A stretch of DNA of 22,011 nucleotides from DATMNI01 sp035570275. GTDB taxonomy: Bacteria; Acidobacteriota; Terriglobia; Bryobacterales; Bryobacteraceae. This document shows, piece after piece, positions 7,774 through 15,891 of this stretch. Every line of letters begins with the position of its first letter. Within the stretch, counting starts at the first letter, position 1. The stretch spans positions 1 to 22,011 of the forward strand of contig DATMNI010000337.1 of assembly GCA_035570275.1 (NCBI GenBank), read 5' to 3'. A model generated the notes under the pieces. That model was not told the DNA's origin, made no database searches, and was given only the letters and a program-made list of their open reading frames with translations. Both the position numbers and the translations under genes were made by a program.

Positions 7774-9543
7774 TTATTGTATACCACGGCGAGGCGCAGT
7801 TTTCGCCGCGCCAGGGTCATCCGCGATCAGCGAAGGCCGTGGTTGCTCCGCCATCAGTTGCATGGCTTCCGCGATCCTGCCTTGACGCTCCAATTCCTTG
7901 ATTCGCGCCTTCAATTGCTCCGTCTTTTGCTGGTGGTCCGAAAGCCGCACGCGTTTCAGGGCGGCCAGCACTTTTTCAGCCGAGTGCTCCGAATCCTCGC
8001 GCAGCACGGCCTCGGCCAGCAGGTGTTGGTCGGCTTCCTCCAGGCGCGCATTGACTTCATTGAAAGTCACCCGGTTGCCGGCGTCGGCAAGCGCGAAAAC
8101 AGCTTGAAAGATGCGCCTCGAAGCAAAGGTGGCGATGCTCTCCACCGATCTCAGTTCCCTCATGACTTCGTCCCGCATCTCATCTTCGCCGAACACGGCG
8201 ACCAGCAGCATGCGCTCATCCGGCCGCAGCGCGACCGCGGGACGGTCCAGTGTCTTCTCCTGCCGGTCGCCGGCGGTTTTGCGAAAACTGTCCAGCACCA
8301 TTCCCTTCTCAACCCCTAGATAGCCCGCCACTTCATTGGCGATCACACCGCGTTCCAGCGCGTCGGAGATGCGATGCAAAGCCGGCAGCAGGGCCTTCAA
8401 CACAGTGACCTTGCCTTCCGTGGTGCGCATATCGTGCTTGGACCGCAGACGGTCGGCCAGCCAGAAGAAATAGCCTTTCGCCGTTTCCAGCCGTTGCAGG
8501 TATGCATCGGCGCCGCGCTCCTTGCAATACTCGTCCGGGTCAAGGTCTCCGTCCAGTTCCATGATCCGCACCTGCATGCCTTCCTGCAGAAGGATGCCGA
8601 TGGACCGTTCCGCCGCGGTGGCGCCCGCCGCGTCGGGATCGAAATTCACCACGATCTTTTGGGAGTGCCGCTTCAACGCCTGAACTTGCTGCGTGGTCAG
8701 TGCCGTGCCGCAACTGGCCACCACCGCGCGGAAACCCGCGGCGCTTACGCCGATGGCATCCATGTAGCCTTCCACCAGAATCACGCGGTCGTCCTTGCGT
8801 ACGGCCTCTTTGGCGCGGTGCAGGTTGTAGAGCACCTGGCTCTTTTTGTAGATCGGGGTCTCCGGAGAGTTGAGATACTTCGGTTCGTCGTCCGATGACA
8901 AGGCGCGCCCCCCGAATCCGATGATCTTGCCGGATTCGTTGTGGATGGGGAACATCAACCGGTTGCGGAATCGGTCGTAAAACGTACCGTCCTGCCGTTT
9001 GCCCACCAGGCCGGACTGTTCCATCTGGGCGGCAGTGAAGTTGGGCTCGAACAGCCGCAGCAGGGCGCGGCCGGAGCGGTCTGAATAGCCCAGCCCGAAC
9101 TGTTCCACGGTTTCGGGCGCCAGGCCCCTGCGCTCGAAATAGGCTCGCGAATCACCGCCCGCGGAACCGTTAAGATTCGTACGAAACGCCTCTTGCGCCA
9201 GTTCATGCATCTGGTAAATGGCGCCGCGCAGTTTGGAGTCTTCGTCGGCGTACTGCGAGCGCTTGGGCATGGGGATGCCGTAACGCTCGGCCAGGCTCTT
9301 GAGGGCTTCGTAAAAGCTGATGTGCTCCATCTCCATCACGAAGTTCACCACGTCACCCTTGGCGTGGCAGCCGAAGCAGTAGTAGAATTGCCTGGCCGCG
9401 TGGACCGTGAAGGAGCCGCTCTTCTCGTTGTGGAACGGGCACAGCCCTACGTAGCGGTTGGCCCCCGATTTGCGGAGCCGCACGAATTCCCCGATGACGC
9501 TTTCGATTTGCACCGAGGATTTGAGTTGCTCGACGAAGTCCAT
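7774..9543 (-). CDS. dnaG: DNA primase DnaG
   Basis: A 589-residue primase that makes RNA primers for replication. The N-terminal zinc-binding domain has C35/H38 (CPFHNEKSGSF) and C56/C59 (YYCFGCHAKGD). The TOPRIM catalytic core has E258 (VILVEGYMDAIG) and D302/D304 (VNFDPDAAG). The remainder is the DnaB-interacting C-terminal region. ATG 9543 is preferred to the in-frame ATG at 9594 because MDFVEQLKSSVQIESVIGEFV is the family start and it has a GGAGG ribosome site 6 nt upstream. The frame between the two falls in a palindrome cluster. It is probably co-transcribed with rpoD. Confidence 0.97.
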   Translation of the reverse strand: MDFVEQLKSSVQIESVIGEFVRLRKSGANRYVGLCPFHNEKSGSFTVHAARQFYYCFGCHAKGDVVNFVMEMEHISFYEALKSLAERYGIPMPKRSQYADEDSKLRGAIYQMHELAQEAFRTNLNGSAGGDSRAYFERRGLAPETVEQFGLGYSDRSGRALLRLFEPNFTAAQMEQSGLVGKRQDGTFYDRFRNRLMFPIHNESGKIIGFGGRALSSDDEPKYLNSPETPIYKKSQVLYNLHRAKEAVRKDDRVILVEGYMDAIGVSAAGFRAVVASCGTALTTQQVQALKRHSQKIVVNFDPDAAGATAAERSIGILLQEGMQVRIMELDGDLDPDEYCKERGADAYLQRLETAKGYFFWLADRLRSKHDMRTTEGKVTVLKALLPALHRISDALERGVIANEVAGYLGVEKGMVLDSFRKTAGDRQEKTLDRPAVALRPDERMLLVAVFGEDEMRDEVMRELRSVESIATFASRRIFQAVFALADAGNRVTFNEVNARLEEADQHLLAEAVLREDSEHSAEKVLAALKRVRLSDHQQKTEQLKARIKELERQGRIAEAMQLMAEQPRPSLIADDPGAAKTAPRRGIQ

Positions 9544-9564
9544 GGTGAGCCTCCGGTTTGTGGG

Positions 9565-9626
9565 GCAGGTTGTTAACCTGCGGCGGATTGGCAATCCGCC
9601 TATCCCGCCGGCGGATTAGCAATCCG
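9565..9626. repeat. Cluster of three tight palindromes (REP-like)
   Basis: Three inverted repeats, each with a 3-nt loop: GCAGGTT-gtt-AACCTGC (9565-9581), GGCGGATT-ggc-AATCCGCC (9582-9600) and CGGATT-agc-AATCCG (9612-9626). The second and third share the GCGGATT(N)GCAATCCG core, so they look like copies of one unit. They lie between the amidohydrolase stop (9646) and the dnaG ribosome site. They could be a REP-type repeat or a processing/termination structure; there is no U-run. Confidence 0.8.
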
Positions 9627-9645
9627 ACGCAGGATTGCCGCCGAA

Positions 9646-11262
9646 TCAGCGCACAGTCGGATACTTGATTCCCAACTGCTCCAGGTAGGTGTCGTATTTC
9701 GAAGGGTCGTAGTAGAACTGTTTCATCAGCGGCCGGTAGATTTCCATGGTCTTGGTGTTCAGCCAGATGGCGGGTTTGTCGTCAGGCCGCAGAAAGGTCT
9801 TGTACTTCATGTCTTTGGTCTCAACGTTATTGAAGTAGTCCCAGGCGGCTTTCACGAGTTCGGGCTTGGTGAGGATATCGAGCATCGTCATCGCCTGCAC
9901 CTTGGCGCCGGCGATCACGCCCTTGTGCGCAATCGGCGTGGCCATGGCGATCCCGTTGGCCCAGTTGTGGCCCGGCCCTCCCGGAATGTTCGAGGGGAAG
10001 CGCAACGTGATGGTTGGCACATTCCAGGAAACATCGGCGATGTCGTCCGAGCCGCCGCCCGTAGGCCCCGGACCCTGCCCTTCACCGCCCTCGCCGGCAT
10101 TGGCCTCCGGTTCGGGCCGAGGGGCGCGCATTTCCTGAATCTTGACAGCCAGGCCGCGCACCGGTTGCTTGAGTTCTTTTTGTAACCCTTTGGCCATGGT
10201 CTGGTCATCCTCCGACCATTGCGGCAGCCCCACCTTCTTGATGTTCTCGTACATATCCTCGGCGATCGGCTTGCTGAAGTACCCGGGCCAGGCGCTTCCC
10301 AGCAGCCGGGAGGTGTAGGTGGTATCGGTCATCAGCGTGGCGGCTTTGGCCATGTTGTCGCCGATGCGCCACATGTCCATGATGTGATCGTAGTCGGCCT
10401 CGCGGAAGTAATACCAGACCGCGGCTGTAGGTGGAACCACGTTCGGCTGGTCGCCGCCGTCGGTGATGACGTAGTGCGAACGCTGCGCCAGGCGGAGATG
10501 CTCGCGGCGGAAATTCCAGCCCACGTCCATCAGTTCCACGGCGTCCAGCGCGCTCTTTCCGCGCCAGGGAGCGCCGGCCGCATGCGCGCTCTCGCCCTTG
10601 AACGAATACTCCACCGACACCAGCCCGTTCTGGTTGACGGCCGGCCCGTAGGAGACACCCAGGTTGGCGGCCACGTGGGTGAAGAGGCAGACATCCACGT
10701 CCTTGAACATACCGGCACGAACGTAGTAGGCCTTGGTGCCGACCAGTTCCTCCGCCACACCCGGCCACAGCCGGAGGGTGCCGGTGAGGTGTTCGCGCTC
10801 CATGACTTTCTTGACCGCCAGCGCGGCGACGATGTTCAGCGGCACGCCGGAATTGTGGCCTTCGCCGTGGCCGGGCGCGCCGGCGATCATCGGCTCGTGC
10901 CAGCCGACGCCCGGTTTCTGCGACGCCTGCGGAATATCGTCAATATCCGAGCCCAGCGAGATGACGGGCTTACCCGAGCCCCAACTGGCCACCCAGGCAG
11001 TGGGGATGCCGGCATAGTTGCGCTCGATCTTGAAGCCCTGCTTCTCCAGGATGCCCGTGAGGTACTTCGAGGTTTCGAACTCCTGGAACCCCAGTTCGCC
11101 GAAGCTGAAGACAGAATCGACCATCACCTGGGCCTGTTTCTTCATGGCGTCGATCTGGCCTGCGAGGTCGGCCTTGATGGAGGCCTCCTTTTCGGGCGTG
11201 AATTTGGGTTGGGCGATGGCGCAAGCCGCGAACAAGCAAAGAGAGAGAGACCGTTTCCGCAT
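9646..11262 (-). CDS. Exported M20-family amidohydrolase (AbgB-like)
   Basis: A 538-residue metallo-amidohydrolase related to p-aminobenzoyl-glutamate hydrolase subunit B and the M20 peptidases. Residues 1-18 look like a Sec signal peptide. The metal-centre motifs are GHGEGHN (131-137), PGVAEELVG (168-175, the Glu-Glu pair) and H196 (FTHVA). The dimerisation insert includes ESAHAAGAPWRGKSALDAVELM (224-245), and DGGDQPNVVP (268-277) follows. In relatives I know, the first motif usually carries a Cys where E134 sits here. A Pro/Gly-rich segment lies at about 385-413. No Shine-Dalgarno is seen. A TTGCAA/TACACT pair (11292-11297 and 11270-11275, 16-bp spacer) would start transcription almost at the ATG. 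It begins 15 nt after the DUF4276 gene. The substrate is unknown. Confidence 0.8.
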   Translation of the reverse strand: MRKRSLSLCLFAACAIAQPKFTPEKEASIKADLAGQIDAMKKQAQVMVDSVFSFGELGFQEFETSKYLTGILEKQGFKIERNYAGIPTAWVASWGSGKPVISLGSDIDDIPQASQKPGVGWHEPMIAGAPGHGEGHNSGVPLNIVAALAVKKVMEREHLTGTLRLWPGVAEELVGTKAYYVRAGMFKDVDVCLFTHVAANLGVSYGPAVNQNGLVSVEYSFKGESAHAAGAPWRGKSALDAVELMDVGWNFRREHLRLAQRSHYVITDGGDQPNVVPPTAAVWYYFREADYDHIMDMWRIGDNMAKAATLMTDTTYTSRLLGSAWPGYFSKPIAEDMYENIKKVGLPQWSEDDQTMAKGLQKELKQPVRGLAVKIQEMRAPRPEPEANAGEGGEGQGPGPTGGGSDDIADVSWNVPTITLRFPSNIPGGPGHNWANGIAMATPIAHKGVIAGAKVQAMTMLDILTKPELVKAAWDYFNNVETKDMKYKTFLRPDDKPAIWLNTKTMEIYRPLMKQFYYDPSKYDTYLEQLGIKYPTVR

Positions 11263-11277
11263 AGGTGATAGTGTAAG

Positions 11278-11868
11278 CTATTGGGCCAGTTTTGCAAGAA
11301 CGGTCTGGAAGAGGTCGTGGCAGTTGGGCGCGGATTTCCGGACCAGGTCAGCGTCGATCGATGCCAACAGCTTTGTCCCGTGAGTTGTCTTGTTGTCGTA
11401 ATAGTCGCCCTTCTGACTGTTCTTCGTGGCGGCGCTTAGGCCGTGCTGCAGATCCTTCTTGGAAATCTGCTCGACGTTGGGATTTGACTTCAAAGAATTT
11501 CGCTGGAAGCCGGAACGGTAGAAATCGGCGAGTGCATCTTTGTCCGCGTGAAACCAGGCCTCCATCATCTCGACCATCCAAAAGATCGAGCCGGCATTCG
11601 ATTCGCTCCAACCCTGCTCGCGGCAAAGCGAAGCCGAGGCGTTGGCGCGTAGCGGCCCTTCGCTGTCTATAAGAAGAATGCTCCACACCCTAGGGTTCTC
11701 TCGAATGGCAGTCCCGAAATCCCGGCAAGCCGTACTTCCCGACCCCGACGGAATCACACGAAACTTGCACCGTTTCTCCCGGGCACGCCGTCTGAGTACC
11801 GAGAGGAAGGCCTCAAATCCGGGCCTAAGGAGCTTGTGGCCTTCGCAATAGAGCCAAATCTCAGTCAA
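11278..11868 (-). CDS. DUF4276-family protein (TOPRIM-like nuclease candidate)
   Basis: A 196-residue DUF4276 protein. Visible conserved positions are E9 (YCEGHK), the SGSGS segment (41-45), D68/E70 (ILLIDSEG), MVEMMEAWFHAD (98-109), and ATKNSQKGDYYDNK with LLASID near the C-terminus. The acidic EG...D-x-E pattern resembles TOPRIM/OLD-type nucleases; activity is inferred, not shown. The start is TTG 11868, overlapping the ATPase stop as TTGA (11868-11865), which sets the start and implies coupled translation. An open frame upstream to 11931 is antisense-free ATPase sequence in another frame and is not used. ATPase plus TOPRIM-like partner is the architecture of defence pairs such as PARIS, although that system uses DUF4435. 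Confidence 0.82.
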   Translation of the reverse strand: MTEIWLYCEGHKLLRPGFEAFLSVLRRRAREKRCKFRVIPSGSGSTACRDFGTAIRENPRVWSILLIDSEGPLRANASASLCREQGWSESNAGSIFWMVEMMEAWFHADKDALADFYRSGFQRNSLKSNPNVEQISKKDLQHGLSAATKNSQKGDYYDNKTTHGTKLLASIDADLVRKSAPNCHDLFQTVLAKLAQ

Positions 11869-13046
11869 TATCGGTTTCCGCCGATCTGGCCTTTGCGCCA
11901 AAGTTCTCCAAGCGTGTACTCTTCTAGCCACGCTTTGAGGCTGTCCTTCGACAGCCGCTTCATCTGGGTGCCGTTGTCAAAATCGCGTTCGCAAACGAGG
12001 ACACTTTCAGGGCGGTCCGTGAGCCAATCAACCAGCGCGTCGGAATGTGTCGTCACAATCAACTGGACGGACTGTGACGCCTCCAGCAAGGCTTCGGCGA
12101 CAAGCTGCAAGGCGTCGGGGTGCAGCCCGATCTCGGGTTCTTCGATGCAGATCAATGGCGGCGGTTTCGGATGGAACAGAGCCGCCAGCAGGGCGAGAAA
12201 CTTCAGCGTTCCATCGGACATCCGGATGGCGGAGAGCATCTCCTTTAGGCCAGCTTCCCGCAGGTAGGTACGCGCGAGTCCTTGGCCAACGTCGATCTTG
12301 ACATCCTCGAAGCGCTCGCAAAAGCGGCGGAGGTAATCTCTGATGCGGTCGTGCACGCCCAGAAAGTTGAAGTCCAGAAGAACGAGGGCCAGGTTGTCGC
12401 CCCGGTCGGAGAGTGAGTCCTTGATGGCTGAGGTGCTAATGCCGCGCCTGATTGGCGAATCGGGGTCGGTCCGAAACTCCCGGAAGATCCGTATCTGTGA
12501 AAAGTGCCGGCCCAGCTCAGTGAGAGGCGTAGGGTCCACGGGGCTCTTGAACTGCGCAAGAACAGACTCGCTAGGCGTAAGGGCCATAACCTGAGCCTTG
12601 GAACGTGCCAAGTCTGAGGCCTCCGCCCCAAATTCCGCCTGGATCAATGAACGGGTCAAGTATGCACCGGCCCCCCCGAGATCTGCCCCTTGGCCGCTCT
12701 TAGCAAGCTGCTCACCCACAATGACCAATCCGTTCGGACCTTCTTCGGTGAACCGGAGTTGATAAGAAAGCGGCCCAAACTGACGCCCTCTTGTGAGGCT
12801 AAGGTCACACTCGATGGTTGCTATGGGCGCGGGCCCGACATCGCCAAGCCACAACCATTGTCTTACTCCGCCCGCAAGCAGCACCGCTGACAAGCTGTCC
12901 GGAGCAGCTTGCAGCAGGCCGATTACCTCTATCAGATTGCTTTTTCCAACGGCGTTCGGGCCAATCAAAACGTTCAATTGTCCGAGTTCAACTGTCGCCT
13001 CATTGAACGACAGGAGCTTCTTCAGGGTCAGCCGTTGGATGAACAT
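11865..13046 (-). CDS. AAA family (AAA_21-type) ATPase of an OLD/ABC-like pair
   Basis: A 393-residue SMC/ABC-like ATPase. Walker A is GPNAVGKSN (29-37), the signature-like stretch is RMSDGTLKFLALLAALF (275-291), Walker B is LICIEEPEIGLHP (298-310) with E302/E303, and the switch His is H334 (TTHSDALVDWL). The first 28 residues (FIQRLTLKKLLSFNEATVELGQLNVLI) are the usual AAA_15/AAA_21 opening. Such ATPases act as sensors or regulators of a partner nuclease; the partner here is the DUF4276 protein, whose start overlaps this stop. Its ATG lies 19 nt inside the upstream HNH gene. A clamp or sensor role is inference. Confidence 0.88.
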   Translation of the reverse strand: MFIQRLTLKKLLSFNEATVELGQLNVLIGPNAVGKSNLIEVIGLLQAAPDSLSAVLLAGGVRQWLWLGDVGPAPIATIECDLSLTRGRQFGPLSYQLRFTEEGPNGLVIVGEQLAKSGQGADLGGAGAYLTRSLIQAEFGAEASDLARSKAQVMALTPSESVLAQFKSPVDPTPLTELGRHFSQIRIFREFRTDPDSPIRRGISTSAIKDSLSDRGDNLALVLLDFNFLGVHDRIRDYLRRFCERFEDVKIDVGQGLARTYLREAGLKEMLSAIRMSDGTLKFLALLAALFHPKPPPLICIEEPEIGLHPDALQLVAEALLEASQSVQLIVTTHSDALVDWLTDRPESVLVCERDFDNGTQMKRLSKDSLKAWLEEYTLGELWRKGQIGGNRY

Positions 13047-13504
13047 TCACGTTGCCCTTCGATCTTAACGGATTTCGAAGCTTGGCGAAGCCGCGCACGC
13101 AATTTGGCCGTCGCCTCCCGGTGGCACAACACGCACAGCGTCCGCATGTTTGAGAGGTCGCATTCGCCGCCGCCTTCGGCCACAGGCACGATATGGTCGG
13201 CGTCCCAGAGGTTGCGGCGGCCGCCCCAGTCCTTTTCGAACTGCCGCCGTGCGCGGTAGTCCAGTTTGCGCTTGTCCTTCCGCAACGCTTCGGTGTCGAT
13301 GCCGCACTGCGCGCACACGCCGTGGTCGCGCCCAAAGACCTGCGCGCGGAGATAGCTGGCGTCGGTCCGCAGCTTCCATTCGTGGACGCAGGCCTCGCCG
13401 CAAAATGTGAGGCGGCCTTTGGGGACTGCGGCGCCACACCAGCGGCACAGGCCTCGACGCCGCTCCTGAACCCAACCACCAGGTTTGGCGCGGCGAGTAC
13501 TCAC
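13028..13504 (-). CDS. HNH endonuclease with N-terminal zinc ribbon
   Basis: A 158-residue protein with two metal-binding parts. An N-terminal ribbon has C20-x2-C23 and C35-x3-C39 (LCRWCG ... FCGEAC). The HNH domain has C64-x2-C67 (CAQCG), D103-H104 (DADHIVPV), N119 (LSNM) and C124-x2-C127-H128 (CVLCH). The start is GTG 13504, overlapping the pheT stop as GTGA, and the stop overlaps the ATPase gene by 19 nt. It is therefore translationally tied to both neighbours. It may be part of the ATPase/DUF4276 unit (compare Septu, an ATPase with an HNH protein) or a stand-alone HNH protein that merely sits there. The longer open frame up to 13999 is antisense to nothing and overlaps pheT, so it is rejected. 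Confidence 0.8.
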   Translation of the reverse strand: MSTRRAKPGGWVQERRRGLCRWCGAAVPKGRLTFCGEACVHEWKLRTDASYLRAQVFGRDHGVCAQCGIDTEALRKDKRKLDYRARRQFEKDWGGRRNLWDADHIVPVAEGGGECDLSNMRTLCVLCHREATAKLRARLRQASKSVKIEGQRECSSNG

Positions 13505-15840
13505 TCGCGGGTTCCCCAGTCGAATTTCTGAATACTCCCGATGATGCGGGCGCGGATCTCGCCGATTTCTTCCGACGAGAGCGTGCGCTCGGGCGACCCA
13601 AGGGTGACGCGGAACGAGACGCTCTTCTCGCCTTCTTCGAGTGGCGGGCCGGAGTATTGGCGCAAGAAACTGACGGACTCCAGCAGCGGTCCTGCGGCTG
13701 AAGCGATGGCGGCCTGGATTTTTCCCGCATACTCGCGCAGGCCCACGACCACCGAAAGGTCGAAGGCGCTCGATGGGTAGCGCCGGATGGGCGTGTACTT
13801 CACGTCGCCGGCGCTCAGTTCCTGGATCAACCGGAGGTCGAGATCCACCACCGCCGCGCGTCCGGATTCCACCAGCCGGGGGTGCAGTTCGAAGAGACGA
13901 CCGACGGTATAACCCTTCCACTGGAGGTTCGCGGCGCGCGCGGGGTGCTCGAACGGGCGTGGCGAAGCGGGTTCCGCCAGTGCGCCGGGCATCAGGCATT
14001 CGGTGGCGCGCTTCACTTCGAACAGGCCGGCGGCGCCATCGCCGTGACGGCTGTAAAGCGCCGCCACCAGGTGCGGGATTTCGTTGGGAAGGCCTTTCGG
14101 CGATTTGTGAATCTCCAGGCCGATCTCGAACAGCCGGAATTGTTCCCGGTGCTTGGCGTTCTCCGTAATGTTCTTCCAGATGCCGGGCAGCAGCGAGGCG
14201 CGCATCAGTTCCTGATCCGAGGCAATCGGGTTGGTGACGCGGATGTGCGCGGCCGGGTCGAAACCGAACGCGCGCGCGGCCGCTTCGCTGATGAACGAGT
14301 AGTTATAGACCTCGGTGAAGCCCTGGTCAATGAAGATGCTGCGAACCTCGTGCTGGAAGCGGCGCACCAGGTTGGGCGGCGGCACCACGGCCGCAACCAG
14401 CGGCGCCTCGGGCGTGATGGAATCGTACCCGATCATCCGTCCCACTTCTTCCACCAGATCGTCCTTGATTCCGACATCTTTGGTGGCGCGCCAACTGGGC
14501 ACCGTGACGGAGAGGACGCCGTGCCGGTGCTCCGCCACGCCGAATTGCAACCGGTCCAGGATCTCGCGCACTTCCGACGGGGGAATGTTGCGGCCAAGTT
14601 TCCGCTGCAGCCAGTCCAGCGGAAGATCGATGGCGGGTGGCGGCGGTAGTTCCCGTTTCGAATCGGCCAGGCCGCCAACCAGACGGATGCCAGGCGAAAT
14701 TTCCCGCAATAACTCGATGGCGCGCGCCAATCCGCGAACCGTATTCGCCGGGTCCTGCGCCTTTTCAAACCGCATGGAGGCGTCGGTGCGCAGCTTGAGT
14801 GCCGTTGACGTTTTGCGGATGGACGACGCCTGAAAGTTGGCGCTTTCCAAAACGATGCGGGTCGTGGTGTGTCCGTTGGAGCCATCGCTTATGGCGCTAT
14901 CGCCGCCGCCGATCACGCCGCCCAGCGCAATGGCCCCGTCAGCATCGGCAATCACCAGGTGGTTCGAATCCAGCGTGTAGTGCTCGTCATTGAGCGCGCG
15001 GAAAGGTTCGCCAGGCCGGGCAGGCCGGATGAAGATGGTGTCGCCCTGGAGCAGGCCGCCATCGAAGGCGTGCATCGGCTGCGACAACTCGGCCATGATG
15101 TAATTCGTCATATCGACGATGTTGTTGATGGGGTTGAGCCCGATGGCTACCAGCCGGTATTGCAGCCACAGGGGCGAGGGCCGCACCGTTACATTGTCGA
15201 AAACCAGGGCGCTGTAGCGCGGGCAGAGATCGAAATCCTCAATCTGAATCCGGACTACGGCCGGGCCGGTGGGCAGCAGGTCAAGCCGCGCCGGGTCCTT
15301 CAGCTTGAGCCCGATAATGGCGGATACCTCGCGCGCCATTCCATGGTGGCCCCACAAGTCGGGCCGGTGTGTGATCGACTTGTTGTCGATTTCGATGATG
15401 CTGTCGGGCTGGCAACCGGGTATCGGCGAGCCCACCGGCGGCTCTTCTCCGGCGACGCCCAGTTCGACGATGCCGGAGTGATCGCGATTGACGCCGAGTT
15501 CGGCGCCGCTGGCCAGCATGCCGTCGCTTTCCACCCCGTGGATTATCTTCTTGCCGATGGGCGCGTAGGCGCTGATCAGGCCGGGCCGGCAGTTCGGCGC
15601 GCCGCAGACCACTGTCTTGCGGCCGAGCGGCCCCGCATCCACCACCGCGACCACGTTGTGGCTGCCCGCGATCGCCTCCACCGATTCGATGCGCGCTGTG
15701 CGGGCGCTGGCCAGCAACTCGCCCACGGACGCGATGCCTTCGCACTCGGCCGTCTTCATGGTGAGCAGCTTTTCCAGAGGACCGGCGGTGTAGTCCAGGT
15801 TCTCGACGAATTCGCGAATCCAGTTGTAGGAGAACTTCAA
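13501..15840 (-). CDS. pheT: Phenylalanyl-tRNA synthetase beta subunit PheT
   Basis: The beta chain of the (alpha-beta)2 synthetase that charges tRNA-Phe. At 779 residues it is of normal length. It starts LKFSYNWIREFV, the family opening, then a tRNA-binding OB segment (ending about GVAGEEPPVGSP), the B3/B4 editing domain, B5 (from about LDWLQRKLG) and a C-terminal FDX-ACB anticodon-binding domain (ending KSVSFRVTLGSPERTLSSEEI). The start is taken as TTG 15840. It puts the canonical N-terminus first, has GGAG 8 nt upstream, and overlaps the stop of a mini-ORF. In-frame TTG codons at 15858 and 15876 would add repeat-encoded residues. It shares its frame with pheS, separated by one TAA and the repeats. 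Confidence 0.95.
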   Translation of the reverse strand: MKFSYNWIREFVENLDYTAGPLEKLLTMKTAECEGIASVGELLASARTARIESVEAIAGSHNVVAVVDAGPLGRKTVVCGAPNCRPGLISAYAPIGKKIIHGVESDGMLASGAELGVNRDHSGIVELGVAGEEPPVGSPIPGCQPDSIIEIDNKSITHRPDLWGHHGMAREVSAIIGLKLKDPARLDLLPTGPAVVRIQIEDFDLCPRYSALVFDNVTVRPSPLWLQYRLVAIGLNPINNIVDMTNYIMAELSQPMHAFDGGLLQGDTIFIRPARPGEPFRALNDEHYTLDSNHLVIADADGAIALGGVIGGGDSAISDGSNGHTTTRIVLESANFQASSIRKTSTALKLRTDASMRFEKAQDPANTVRGLARAIELLREISPGIRLVGGLADSKRELPPPPAIDLPLDWLQRKLGRNIPPSEVREILDRLQFGVAEHRHGVLSVTVPSWRATKDVGIKDDLVEEVGRMIGYDSITPEAPLVAAVVPPPNLVRRFQHEVRSIFIDQGFTEVYNYSFISEAAARAFGFDPAAHIRVTNPIASDQELMRASLLPGIWKNITENAKHREQFRLFEIGLEIHKSPKGLPNEIPHLVAALYSRHGDGAAGLFEVKRATECLMPGALAEPASPRPFEHPARAANLQWKGYTVGRLFELHPRLVESGRAAVVDLDLRLIQELSAGDVKYTPIRRYPSSAFDLSVVVGLREYAGKIQAAIASAAGPLLESVSFLRQYSGPPLEEGEKSVSFRVTLGSPERTLSSEEIGEIRARIIGSIQKFDWGTRE

Positions 15841-15890
15841 AACTGCGGCTCCATTCAAAACTGCGGCTTCATTCAAAACTGCGGCTTCAT
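15837..15890 (-). CDS. Three tandem five-codon mini-ORFs between pheS and pheT
   Basis: Each reads ATG-xAG-CCG-CAG-TTT-TGA: MKPQF (15890-15873), MKPQF (15872-15855) and MEPQF (15854-15837). The first ATG is 1 nt after the pheS TAA, each TGA abuts the next ATG, and the last TGA overlaps the pheT TTG as TTGA. All three end in a Phe codon before the stop. They could pass ribosomes from pheS to pheT and sense Phe-tRNA charging, or be a chance product of tandem duplication. Translation is not shown. Confidence 0.35.
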
Positions 15891-15891
15891 T
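15838..15891. repeat. 18-bp tandem repeat, three copies, at the pheS-pheT junction
   Basis: CAAAACTGCGGCTTCATT occurs at 15874-15891 and 15856-15873. A third copy (15838-15855) differs by one base (CTCC for CTTC). The unit resembles the natural junction, because pheS itself ends CAGTTTTAAAATGAAG on the coding strand, so repeated duplication of that junction is likely. The length, a multiple of three, keeps the upstream frame open. Confidence 0.95.

Noticed and set aside
13505..13999. Upstream extension of the HNH nuclease frame
   Set aside because: It overlaps pheT in another frame and is Arg/Pro-rich filler; the GTG overlapping the pheT stop is the better start.
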